From assembly GCA_032988165.1 (NCBI GenBank), contig JANTQF010000452.1:1-24481 (forward strand): DNA of 24,481 nucleotides. The letters run 5' to 3'. The position numbers and the translations under genes are program-made. The notes beneath the pieces are model-generated. The model was not told the DNA's origin, did not search any database, and saw only the letters and a list, made by a program, of their open reading frames with translations. Numbering within the stretch: position 1 is the first letter of the stretch; every line of letters begins with the position of its first letter. The DNA is from Emmonsiellopsis sp. PD_33 (taxonomy: Eukaryota; Ascomycota; Eurotiomycetes; Onygenales; Ajellomycetaceae). Below are positions 9,941-20,600 of the stretch, piece by piece.

Positions 9941-11639
9941 GTTCTAGAAAAAATCATTTCTTCGAAACAACCGCTCAGTGTGGGCATGCCAGGGGCGGGT
10001 GGAGGCGGGATAGCTGGAGTCAGGACCCCCAAGCTGGGTTGCCGGGATCGGGATTTCGACTATCCTCTCCTCTCCATTCACACATAGCCTTGCCCAAAAC
10101 TCCTCCACCAGCAGATGGGATGTGATGTGATAGCTTCTTCCTGGTCCTGGTCCCTCCCACCCCTTTCAATTTCATGATTCCCACCCTGTTTCTCCCATTG
10201 AGCATTTTGCAGCGGGGCTCGGAGATGTCATTTCATGTCGTCCCTTGCCTATAATATAAAACGCGCTCTTTGAACTCTCCATCTTCTTCCTCCCGCCTAG
10301 TTAATCCAGGCTACCCCAAGCGGCCTGCGGTACTCCGTACCTCCCCTAGCTGAGCCGCGGGAAGGGGGGCGGGGGGCGGAAGAACAGTCTCCACGCGCCC
10401 CACTACCTCTTCTTACCCGCCTTCCTCCCGGCAACTATTCCCAAAAGGATAGATCAACCGCACCCCCCATCCATCCCTCATGGGAATAACATCAAGCGGT
10501 TTCCACACGCGGTTATGAATTCATATGGAGCCGCGGACAGAACCGAAAAGGCAATTTTCCCAGGCCAGGCCTTTCTTTCAAAATTGTTACCAACGATTGG
10601 CAATTCGAAACCTCTCCATCCATCGGTCATCCATCCATTCAATCACGCTTCATCATTCGGTGGAATTCCACCTATGTAGCCCCGTGGGCGGCTAGGAAAA
10701 GAATAAAAGACGCTGATCCATATCCTCGATTAACTATCCAGTCCATACATACACAGTGGACACAGCTATCCGCCGGATCGGCTCACAAACTAACATTAAA
10801 GCTAGGCACGGACTACTTGCTTGCTGGCATCACAGCTGCTCCTCAAGATAGGTGGGTGGGCTGGGTAGCTTATTAACTAGCTATTCATTTGTTTCTCTTG
10901 TTCGTTAGTTATGTGGGTGGGAGATGGATAGGTTGCGTGGGATGGTAGTTATGATACTGGTGCGGAGTGGAGCGGAGCATAACTTCGCTTTCTTTCATAA
11001 TTCAATTATGAGATGAATGGAGTAAGCATAACTCTGTATGGAAGAGTTAGAAGAAGGATTGGGCGATTGGTTGGTTTACCATGTACATGTAGCCTTTATT
11101 TTATTTTATTTTTCTTCCTTCTTCATCTGGATTTGGTGGGTGATGGAGTTTATATCTGGGGTGTGTTGCATGTTTTTTTAGTAGATATTGTTGAGGCTGG
11201 TGAGCTTCATATTATACATACATTGAGCTGCTGGTTCACTGCCATGAATTGTCTACATCATTGAGTGGAATATGTGTTTTTGGTAATATCCTTCTATACT
11301 TCATTGTTGATTGATATTATCAGCTTACTATATAATGTACAGCATGAACATATAATCTCTCTATCCCCCAGATGAGTGAGGAGACATTGAATGACAATGT
11401 AAAGGATATTTAGCTAAATAACAAACTAGCTTGCAGATACATACATACAGCTTGCAAAAAATAGTCAAAATCAAATCCAATGAGATTTCCATCTCTCTTC
11501 ATTGGGATCAGATCAGATCAGTGGCCTATTGCACACTTCATAGTCCCCAATCATTCTTCCTTCATGACCATTCAACTGTTCAGTTCTGAGCTTCCATCCT
11601 CATTCCATGCATTCATACCCGGGACGATTCGTGAGCAGG
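9941..11639. other. Gene-poor region between the tandem repeat and the GST
   Basis: No recognisable gene. It includes a plus-strand TATA-like block at 10251-10261 followed by CT-rich sequence, a TACTCCGTA 9-mer at 10331, and AT-rich DNA from about 10850 that presumably contains the 3' UTR of the minus-strand GST. An 83-codon plus-strand frame (11013-11264) has a hydrophobic stretch but no recognisable family and starts in AT-rich DNA, so I do not call it. Confidence 0.45.
10251..10261 (+). promoter_or_regulatory. Orphan plus-strand TATA-like element
   Basis: TATAAAA at 10255-10261, within ATAATATAAAA, is followed by a CT-rich stretch (about 10275-10310) resembling a fungal transcription start region. 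No recognisable ORF follows, so any transcript would be non-coding or very short. It may also be chance. Confidence 0.25.
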
Positions 11640-12821
11640 CTATAATGGCAGGATATGGGGATATGGCCCTGCTGAGATAATGGTGTTGGAGTTCCCCAGT
11701 TGCTTCTGCTGGGTGTAGGAATATGAAAGTTTGAGCTGATGGATGGAGAGGGAGCATTAGCAGGACAGTCCAAAGTAGATATGCAAACAGGACATGGAAT
11801 TTCCCACTCCAAAAGAAAGAAAGAAAAAAACCACCAAAGAAGCAGGGAAAAAAAAAAAAAAACTCACCGCATCAAAATCCGTCGTCTTCCTAAACGCGCC
11901 CCCCGCCGTCCTCTCCGACTCATCCCAATACAACGTCCTCAACCACCGATGAATCCGCGGATAATCATGGCGGATCATCTTCAAACTGCACCTGAAAATC
12001 GCATAATAGGCCACATCAAACCGCACAATAGTCGTAAACAGCCTAACATCCGCCTCGGTAATCTGCTCTCCAAACAGATACGGCCCATGATACTCCTCGC
12101 TCCCCAGATGTCCCTCAATGCGATCCAACGCCTCGAAGAGCGGATACACATTCTCCTCATACGCCTCCTGCGTCGCCGCGAAGCCCGCTTTATACACCCC
12201 ATTATTCACCCTATCATACACCCACGCATTCATCTCATCAATCTCCGCCCTCAACCGCTCCGGGTACAAACTATACCCAACCGCATCCCCCGGCGCAACA
12301 ACCGCTTCAAACTCCGTATCCAAGAACCGGATAATCTCCGCACTCTCGTTGCTCACAATCGTCTCCCTCTTGCGGTCCCACAGCACGGGAACCGTATACC
12401 GCCCCACATACCCGGGCTCTGCCTTCTCATACAGCTCTCTTAGATATGTAAAGCCGTACAGCGGATCGTGGGCGGCGGAGCCGTGCTCGCCGGAGAAGCG
12501 CCAGCCGTCGGGCCCCAGGCGCGGGTCGAGGAGGACGAGCTGGATGATGGGCTCGAGGCCCTTGAGGGTGCGGACGATGTTGGTGCGGTGGGCCCAGGGG
12601 CAGCCGGTGGTTAGGTAGAGGACGTATCTGTCCTTTTCGGGGGGGAAGGGGGCGTTGGGGGCGCGGGAGATGGTGGAGCGGAAGGTGGAGGGTTGGCGGC
12701 GGAAATGGCCGTCGGGGGAGGCGAGTTGGTAGATGTCTTTTTTCTGAGGGGGGGGGGGGGGTCCACGTCATTATGGGTTGCTCTTTGAAAGGGGGGGTTG
12801 TTATTTACTTGCCTCTGCCAT
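11640..12821 (-). CDS. Xi-class glutathione S-transferase, ECM4-like glutathionyl-hydroquinone reductase
   Basis: The family reduces glutathionyl-hydroquinones and aids stress and quinone detoxification in the cytosol. The best model has exons 12821-12813, 12743-11868 and 11735-11640, giving 326 aa. The active-site motif is GCPWAHR with C51, in a thioredoxin-like N-terminal domain; Y119 to D126 contains the V-P of the glutathione site, followed by SNES (134-137). The C-terminal helical domain includes ADVRLFTTIVRFD, and the terminus SAGPYPHILPL matches the family end. The first exon is only 9 nt (MAE), and the model needs a GC-AG intron (GCAAGT donor, CAG acceptor, 69 nt). A GT donor 4 nt further in with this acceptor changes frame; paired with an AAG acceptor at 12737 it gives MAEAN and restores the frame. 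Intron 2 (132 nt) has a GTGAGT donor running into a T15 tract. The family is certain; the N-terminus is less so. Confidence 0.91.
11848..11862. repeat. A15/T15 homopolymer beside a GST splice donor
   Basis: Fifteen A on the plus strand read as T15 on the GST strand. The run starts with the last T of the GTGAGT donor of GST intron 2, so length changes would alter the intron immediately beyond the 5' splice site. Confidence 0.9.
12748..12761. repeat. G14/C14 homopolymer in GST intron 1
   Basis: Fourteen G on the plus strand form C14 on the GST strand, followed directly by TCAG at the 3' splice site. It acts as an extreme polypyrimidine tract and is likely to vary in length or be mis-sequenced. 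Confidence 0.9.
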
Positions 12822-12854
12822 TTCGTGGTATAATGTCGTCAGATTATTATTTAG

Positions 12855-13052
12855 TTACCGAGGATAATAAAAATTCCTATCCTGTCTCCTCCTCTCTCGG
12901 CGCAAGATGGCCTGTTGGACTCTATCCAGCTTCCGCCTGCGGGAGAGCTTAGTATTCTTGCCCCCGCCGCCGGATAGGAAACCAGTCAAGCTCACGAAAT
13001 AGCAACTGAGCATCAATAAACCACCGGCAGCAGCGCGTTTGGTCTTGGTCAT
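12855..13052 (-). CDS. Small ORF, 65 aa; possible micro-protein gene or GST upstream ORF
   Basis: This is an ATG-started frame whose stop lies 33 nt before the GST start, on the same strand. The predicted protein has a basic start (MTKTKR), a mostly hydrophobic segment of about 20 residues (roughly 8-27) and a strongly basic tail with SRRRK and RRERRR. It would resemble a single-pass membrane micro-protein. A TATA-like element lies about 105 nt upstream (13157-13166), and CTAAC followed by CCCCAG precedes the ATG, which could be an intron end. No family is recognised. It may be an upstream ORF in the GST leader, an independent gene, or chance. Confidence 0.35.
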   Translation of the reverse strand: MTKTKRAAAGGLLMLSCYFVSLTGFLSGGGGKNTKLSRRRKLDRVQQAILRRERRRQDRNFYYPR

Positions 13053-13156
13053 CTGGGGTTGGGGGGTAGGTTAGGTAGATTTCGCACCGACAACGCAAAT
13101 GAGAGAAAGAATCTTGGAGGATATTTATGCTTGTGAGAAAACGGGAGCGAGCTGCT

Positions 13157-13166
13157 TTATTATATA
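13157..13166 (-). promoter_or_regulatory. TATA-like element upstream of the small ORF and GST
   Basis: TATATAATAA on the minus strand lies about 105 nt before the 65-codon ORF and about 340 nt before the GST ATG. If it drives the GST, the small ORF falls inside the GST leader. Function is inferred from position. Confidence 0.4.
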
Positions 13167-14283
13167 CCTATCTCATTCCCCACCACAGCCCCCCCATGTC
13201 TGTCTTTATTTAGCTACTAAGGGGAGTTCGGAGCTTAGCAAGAAAAGCTCGCTAACTAAATAACATGCCCCATCCCAAGCTTGAACAAACCCCCATCGCC
13301 CCCGCAAAACAGCGAAAATGAAGATGCATATTTCTAAGCACATACTCAGAATCGCCGAGCGTGGTAATTATGCATTACCCAGCTTCGGCCTTGATTAACG
13401 ATGATGACCAATCCGGCCTGCGGGGGGACAAGGCTGGCTTGGCTTGTTAATATTAGATGATTAGATGGGTTGGATTGCCGTGCATTCTCGGCCCTGGGTT
13501 AGTCAGTGGTTGGATTTGAAATATTCAATGGGAGTGTGGTGGGGCAGCGGGCGGGGAAACGGGCGGGATGAAGTCATGGACGGCATTTATTATATTATCT
13601 GATGGTGATGGATGGATGGTGGAATTCATGTAGCTAATGGGATGTAAGTAGATTGAAAAGATCATACATAATAACTATCTGGCTTTTCTCATAACATAGA
13701 CTGTGCTTCAACAAAATAACCCTGAAAATTGAATCCTTCCACCCACCCACGCCTTGCCAGCACCAGGCAGGCAATTAATCAAATGGATTCATCCCTTCTT
13801 CAAAATAATCTACCCACAACGACTTGGCAAGATACAGATACTACATATCGCCAAGTACATGAATCAACTTCCACCTGCAGCTATCCGTCCCTTGCAGCCT
13901 GCACTCCAGTCTACAGGCCAGCTCCGGCTTCGGGTTGGTCCATACATACATACTGAGTCCCCTGATGATCCAACCAGCCAGCCTCTAAGCCGATCCGCGA
14001 AGTGAAGAGATAAGTAAAGGGGGTCCAGACTGTAACTAATTGTCTAGGTTTCCAGGACAGATGGAGTATGTTATCATCTCATCCCACTTGTTAGCCATTA
14101 ATTGTTAACTAACTCAATTGCATACATAGGTAGGTAGGTATCAGCGGAAACCCACATGCATGACTGGGCGGTTGACCTATAGTTGGGTGGGGCTACACCT
14201 ACGTTACCTACTATGTATGGGGGAATAAATGTCAGGTAACCCGGAGGGAGGGGGGACTCTTTTCTCCCGAGTCCCACACCCAC

Positions 14284-14330
14284 CTGGCCCTGGCCCTGGC
14301 CCTGTCTTTGAATTTGAATTTGAATTTGAA
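14284..14330. repeat. Adjacent hexanucleotide repeats
   Basis: A CCTGGC repeat (14284-14304, three and a half units) is followed after two bases by (TTTGAA)4 at 14307-14330. Both are non-coding. Confidence 0.85.
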
Positions 14331-14827
14331 TTCCATCCAACTGTGCGCGTCAACCGTGCATGGCAGCCTGTCAGGTACCAGCTAGAAACTACATCTAATC
14401 ATTCCCCTCTTCCTCCCTCCCGGACAGCTCAGCTGCCTCAATGTTTTATCTCCGCTCTACTAGTCATCCCATCTCATGTCATGGCATGCATGAAGAACTA
14501 CACAAAATAATCAAATTGAGATAAATAAAACTGCATCCAAGTGAAGACAGGCCAAGGCAAGTAATGCAGGCAGGATGGCAAGTAAGTAAGCAGTTACTGG
14601 AAATTAACTGTGAACTGCCCTCCTGTTATAGTATATACCTGAGTATTACAGCCAAGGCGGTGTAATGTTCTGCAGGAACTGGAAAGAAAAGAGGGCGGGG
14701 AATCTGCAGAATGGTTACACAGCACACATATAAGGGATAGGCGGATAATATGAGCATCATTAGAAGAAATCTCTACCTAATCATGTATGTACATACTTGG
14801 ATGTAAGTGTAGACATGATGATAACTT

Positions 14828-14850
14828 GCCAGCCAGCCAGCCAGCTGGCC
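14828..14850. repeat. CCAG-type tandem repeat with CAGCTG palindromes
   Basis: Repeated GCCAGCCAGCCAGCC is followed by CAGCTGGCCAGCTG, which can fold on itself. Non-coding. Confidence 0.75.
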
Positions 14851-15325
14851 AGCTGGTTAAGCCAGAATAGTAGCGCAAAAAAAAAAAATAGGAAGAAAGG
14901 GAGATTTTGGGTATAAATAAATAATATGAAAACTTGATTGGTATGTAGAAGACGTTTTTGGTATGGGTTATATAAAAAGAGGATAAGAAAGTATAGAAGA
15001 TAATACACCCCCATTTCATTCCTGTGAAGCACATGCTTAGTAGTAAAGAAAAGAGGAGAAGTAGGAGTAAAATGAAGAAGAAACACTCCATTCTATCTCA
15101 GAGAGGTTAGAGGGGTTTTAGATGATAGATATGTAATGTATTTATATATAGTAGAAGAGCATTAATAGCTTCTTTTCTCCTCTCTCTACTATATATGTTA
15201 TATTATCCTGCCTGTTTTGAAACCGGGGATAAATGTACCATTCCACAGCTGTTGCAACATAGAGTATAAGAGGAGCTTGGGGTTATTCATAGGCAAGGAT
15301 AACAGCTATAGCTACAGCTATAGTA

Positions 15326-15350
15326 AAAGAAGAAGAAGAAGAAGAAGAAA
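15326..15350. repeat. GAA trinucleotide repeat
   Basis: About eight AAG/GAA units follow a short ACAGCTATAG-type repeat (15302-15322). Non-coding. Confidence 0.8.
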
Positions 15351-15952
15351 GAGGAGAAAAACAAAAGAGCTACTTACTTATCTTCTTACACAGCCAGATA
15401 GATGTATGTCTTATAGACATATATAGATAAAACTCCCCAGCTAAAGTAAGGCTGGTTTATGTATGAGAGAAGCAATCAAAGCAGTTTTAAGAAAAATAGC
15501 AAAGTAATAGAAAGAGAGGAGGGATGAAATAGAGGGAAAAGAGGCAATTGATTCTATAGTTCTTTCTTTGATGAGGTTGCAAACATAATGATGGATATTT
15601 AAAAGAAAGACATACCACAGCAGCTGAAACAAGCAGCCTATCACAAGCTAATAAGCCCACTAACAATGTCTATTTTTTGACAGGGCACAGAGTCAGAAAA
15701 GCAGGCTGCAGGGACCATCTATATCCTTGCAAAGGGCAGCGAGTTACTCCGTAGCTGCATAGCTAGTGAGTAGTGGGTGATGTTGACAAGGGCAAATGTG
15801 TGAACCAGTGCAGCTAGCAGGTAGAAGTCACAGGCTTGTCACAGTCACATTTGTCTTGATGGTCGCTGGGTTGTGAACGGGTGTGGGAGGGGATAGACAG
15901 AAGAGAGGGGGGCAGTCATTAATAAATCAAAGCATGACGATGGAGAGAGTCT

Positions 15953-15973
15953 CGGAGAGAGAGAGAGAGAGAG
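15953..15973. repeat. GA dinucleotide microsatellite
   Basis: A run of about ten GA units in intergenic DNA. Confidence 0.8.
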
Positions 15974-16174
15974 GGACGGTAAATACGCTTTCCATACATA
16001 CATACATTGAAAGCCGAAAGGATCAGCTGGGCGGAGACAGAAAGCTTCTTGTGGGCCATTCCCACGAACTGACTGGCTGGAGCTCGCCCTAACCAGGGCC
16101 AGGGGCTGGTTCCCCGAAGACCGTTGAAACTTTGCTGCTGCCCGTGGGTGGGAAACTGCCATACCCGTACCGTC

Positions 16175-16194
16175 CTGTACTGTACTGTACTGTA
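16175..16194. repeat. (CTGTA)4 pentanucleotide repeat
   Basis: Four exact CTGTA units, intergenic, 40 bp before one of the TACGGAGTA motifs. Confidence 0.85.
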
Positions 16195-17477
16195 TTGATC
16201 GATAGAGTTCTTAGATGGATGGATTCGTGCTGACTACGGAGTATCGAAATCGACGGTGGAGGTGGATGGGTCTTGGATCTTCAGGTTCTGCCATCTGGGA
16301 CTGGGAGGATACATCTTGTTCCCCGGTTGTATTTTTTCCTTTTCTGTTTTCTAACCTGTCATGTCCAAATGCCACGCCAAGTCTGAAACAGAAAACATGT
16401 GCTGCAAGTCTGGAATGAGCCTGGAGTCGACGAATAACGACGGAAAGCTCCAGAGCTACAAAAAAGACAAATTTATGCGATCGGGACCGGCTCCATCGGG
16501 GCAAAGTCAATCAAGTGGGGAGTTGGGTTGGTTGAAATTAATAACAAATAAATAGTCAACCAATGCGAATAATAAAAGAAGAAGGGCAAGAGAATGGATG
16601 GCAGAGATTCTCTGGCGAGTGGCAGTTTCGGAACTGCGAGGGACGGGCAGACAACAGGCCATGAGAGGTTCAAGATGGAGATGGAGAATAGCCCCTGATT
16701 CCGCCTGTCTCTCCCGGCGCAAGGTTAAGCTTGGGGTCTAGTCCTGCTAGTTGATGCTAGCTGGTGGGCGAGAGTCCATCCACCTGGTTATTTGTGTCTG
16801 TCTGTCTGTGATATTATTTATTTTTACACTCCTGTGTGACCTGATCGGTTGGAGCTGGGCTGTCCTTCCCCAGGGATAGAGACATAGACAGAACTAGAGG
16901 TTGTTTCGGATAGACTGCGATAGACACACAGACAAGACAAGACAGACAACACAGACCAGACTCTCGGGCCGCTGGAGCCCCTAATCCCTACTCCCTAGTC
17001 CCCGAATGCTGGCTGCTCGATCGCCATGCCGCCACGCTGACTTTGCTTTTGCATCACCCATCACCCCCTTTTCCTCCCTATCCCATCCTATCCCATCCCC
17101 GTCTGTCTCCTGCTGCCTCCTGCGCGGCAATGCGGCTATTCCTGGCCTGACCCTGGACCGACACTCGTCTCCTGAACCCAATTGACGTCCCTTTCCAATG
17201 ACCTGACCTGACCTGGCCTGGCTGGTCCAAATCGACCCTTACGAGCTCCCGACGCGCTTTCTCTTACTTGCACTGACTGTACTTGAAGCCTCCAGTACTC
17301 TCCTCCTCCTCTATACCATCCCTCGCTAACGTGTTGTGTTGTTGAACTCTAGCTACCTCCCAACTACCTATACTCCTCACACTCGTTCCACCTCCCGTCT
17401 CGCTGTCACCACCACCACCCACCGGACGATCGATACACACCCGTACTCACATCTACGAACTCACAATCACTGACTAC

Positions 17478-17640
17478 ATGTACATGGGGACGCGGCAATA
17501 TCCCAACCTACCTACCCAGGTACCAAAAGTCACCCGTTGACTGGGCTACCCCCTGAATCTACACACCCCAACACTCCCGGATCCCACCACGAGGTAGTGT
17601 CCCGCCATGCATGGCACCCTCGGTCGATAAACGCGACACC
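17478..17640 (+). promoter_or_regulatory. Putative apsA leader with two upstream ORFs
   Basis: Two upstream frames begin with ATG: 17478-17540 (20 codons plus stop) and 17607-17630 (7 codons plus stop). The second ends 10 nt before the preferred apsA ATG at 17641. Both would be in the mRNA if transcription starts in the CT-rich zone before 17478, and could reduce or regulate apsA translation. The transcription start is not known. Confidence 0.35.
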
Positions 17641-20600
17641 ATGGCTACGGATTGGGAGAAGGATTATACATATCTCGCAAAGGCCCTGCCCACCCCGACC
17701 GACACCCCCTACAGAACCCCCTCCGCCTCCATGTCGCGCCACTCCCTACACCGGCGGGACTCCTCCCCCGGGCCCTCTACCTCTCCTCCGCGCTTCGACT
17801 CCGATGCCCGCGGTGGTGCCCTCGATATCGCAAACGACGAGTCCATCTCCCCTCTAGACCCCCGACGCTTCACCCCGACACTCCATGCATCGCTCGTCTC
17901 GGAAATCCTGTCGCTGCGGCGGGATCTAGAAGGCAAAACGAGAGCCATTGATTCGCTCGAGATCGGCCTGGAGAATGCAAAGGGCGAGGCAGAGTCTCTC
18001 AGCGAGACGTTGTCGAAAAACTCCAAGGAAAACCGCTCTTTGAAACGACAGCTGCAGCTTCTGGAAGGCGGGTCCCTGTCCGCAATGACCGAGTTATCCA
18101 AGGAGCGCGACGAGGCTCTCGAGAACATTTCAGACTTCCGGAAAAGGGTGGAACAGTCTCAGAAGCGAGCTCGGACGCAGGAGGAAGAGATGGAGCGAAC
18201 GCAGATGCTGTGGGAACGTGATAAGCAGAATTGGGAAGAAGAACGCCGGAATTGGGAGCGCAAGGTGCACGTCGTCGAGGGCCGGTTGAAAGTAGTGCTT
18301 AATGAAGTCGCAGCGGCTCAGGCTGCTAATCACTTCCCTCGCGGGACCGGGGGCGACTATGATGATTCAAGCCGCGATGGCACGACGACACGGGGCAGCG
18401 ACTCGAATAGTGTCCGCTCGAACAGTGTCAAGGGACGGCGGCGAACGAGCACTGCGAGTGTTAGTACGCATGATGGCGAACCGAACCATCTCCGATACTC
18501 TGTCATGAGTCTCGCCAACGGCCATGGGCCAAAGGTTGACGGTTTGAATCTGGCAGACGAGCTGGCCTTTGATGAAGAGGAGGAGGACTATCGACCGGAC
18601 TCCCGATGTACGCTCCCCGACGAACGGCCAATGTCGATGCAATCACGACCTATGAGCATGGCTGCCAGGAGGACTATGGATTTCTCCGTTGATGGCCATC
18701 AGAGGTTTGGTACTCCCGATGGCTTTGAGCGGGCAACAAATCTACAAGCAATCCAGGACCTCGAGGACGATGAAAAGACCACCACAGCACCCACGTTCGA
18801 ATATAGAGATGTTGGCATCCAATACACACCACCCCCATCTCCGCAAATCATTCCAGAGCCTGATGATACCCCTATTTCTGCCATTGAAGACGCAGCTCCA
18901 CCGTCTAGCGACAAGCACGATGCAAACCAAGGCAGAAAACGAGTTTCTGCAAGCAGAGACTCGTCTGTTTACCAAACCACGGATAGCAGCACGATAACCC
19001 CAACCGTTCAGACTGTATCTTCTGCATGCCAAACGATAGGAGAGCTTCCTAGTCCGCCCTGGACTCCACATGTTGAAGAGATTCCAAAGACCGCTTCAAC
19101 CCCAACCCCAACTCCTGTGGTAGAAACCAATTCCGCCTCAACCCAAACCGATGATGTAATTATCAAGGACAAGACGACGCAAGAACTGGAGGAAGCCGTC
19201 CGAGTGCCCGTGTCCATCCCTGTGATCGCAATCCACGCTCCCGCCTCAAACCCTCCTTCTGCCAGGAACAGCGTTGTCCTACCTCCGCAGACGAAGAATG
19301 TATCCTGCCAGACCGATATCCAACCAATTGTCGACAGTCGCTCGTGCGGAATGCAGACAGAAGAAATCCGCGTCGACAAACGCCCCATCAAGCTGCCCAG
19401 TAGCCTCCTCCCATCTGCCATTATAGACCACCCAGGCAGCCCAGAATCCACGGGTCTGCCGTCCCCACCTCCCATCCACCCGTATCGCGTACCACCCCCC
19501 AGATCAGCAAGAAGGAAACTTCGAGATCCACCACCTGTTGAAGCTCAGCCGCCTCAACCTCAACCTCAACCTCAACCTCCCAAAGCACCCAAGGGCAAAG
19601 AGCCCGAGAAGCTCCAGGCCTATCCCGGAAATAACGATAATGGCCCGCTTGACGACGCGAAGCCTGAATTGCGACGACCGTTTAGGACCAGTAGCCTGTT
19701 CGCTGGATTTGAACATATAAGTGATGATGAATGGCCCGAGCCTTCGGAAGAGCTGTTCAGCGACGACGACATCTTCAATCGACCGCTAGCATCTTATACT
19801 TTGAGATCAGGCAAGATGGTCTCCAAACCCGCGCCATCGATATTAGATGACAACCCCCTCGAAGAACGAGAGGAGCACAATGAAGATGACGAACAACACT
19901 CTCCAAAGTCCGGCGTAGATCTGCATAACGGCATAATGCAGCGCACTGTCGCCACCGGCAAAGCAGCAGCAGCCAAACGACCACCCCGGCCCCTGAAATT
20001 GGGAACCGTCGCAAAACAACCGGACATCCGCCGTACCGCCATGATCTCAAGCTCCACTGCGGCTCACCAGTCGTATCGACCTCGTAGCCCCAGCGCGCCT
20101 AGTATCGGCAGCAGCGCGGCTTCCACCAGCACCACCACCAAACCCCCTCCCTTCCCCGTCCCGATTCGACTAAGCTCGCGGAAAATCCCCACCAGCGCCA
20201 GCGAGGGCGCGCAGAGTCCCACGCCATATAGTAATGGCAACTACCCAGATAGAATGGGACGGTCCAGAGAGCCTCCGCTCCGTAAATCGCGGTCGGCTGC
20301 TGTAGTATCAAGAATGCCCCATCCCGACCGTCAGCAAAGCCATTCGCCCCCGGCCATGTCGACCTCGTCCGCCGGCGGCCCGGAGAGCCCTCAACTCCCA
20401 CCAATGCCATTTGACGAAATCACCGCCCCGCACAGCAAACGACAGGGCAATATGCATTCAGGCAGACAGACGTCTAGACCCCCTCCTCCCAGGTCGCACA
20501 AGAGGGAAGCGTCCACGGCGACGACGTCGGTCCAGCAGACTAGTGTTGTCGATGCGATTGCGCAGACCATGGTGGGCGAGTGGATGTGGAAGTATGTTCG

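Larger units (their letters stand above)
13167..17477. other. Long intergenic region between divergent GST and apsA
   Basis: About 4.3 kb without a recognisable gene. It contains many short tandem repeats and two exact TACTCCGTA/TACGGAGTA 9-mers (15745 and 16235). From about 17050 to 17477 it becomes CT-rich on the plus strand, as expected for the apsA promoter and leader. I see no tRNA, transposon or conserved small protein. Confidence 0.5.

Noticed and set aside
12427..12771. 114-codon minus-strand Pro/Arg-rich frame
   Set aside because: Alternative frame of GST exon 2, kept open by GC-rich third positions; mentioned only as the product of an alternative splice donor.
14777..15091. Two overlapping minus-strand frames rich in Phe and Leu
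   Set aside because: Both arise from A/T-rich DNA read in two frames; neither has a recognisable domain.
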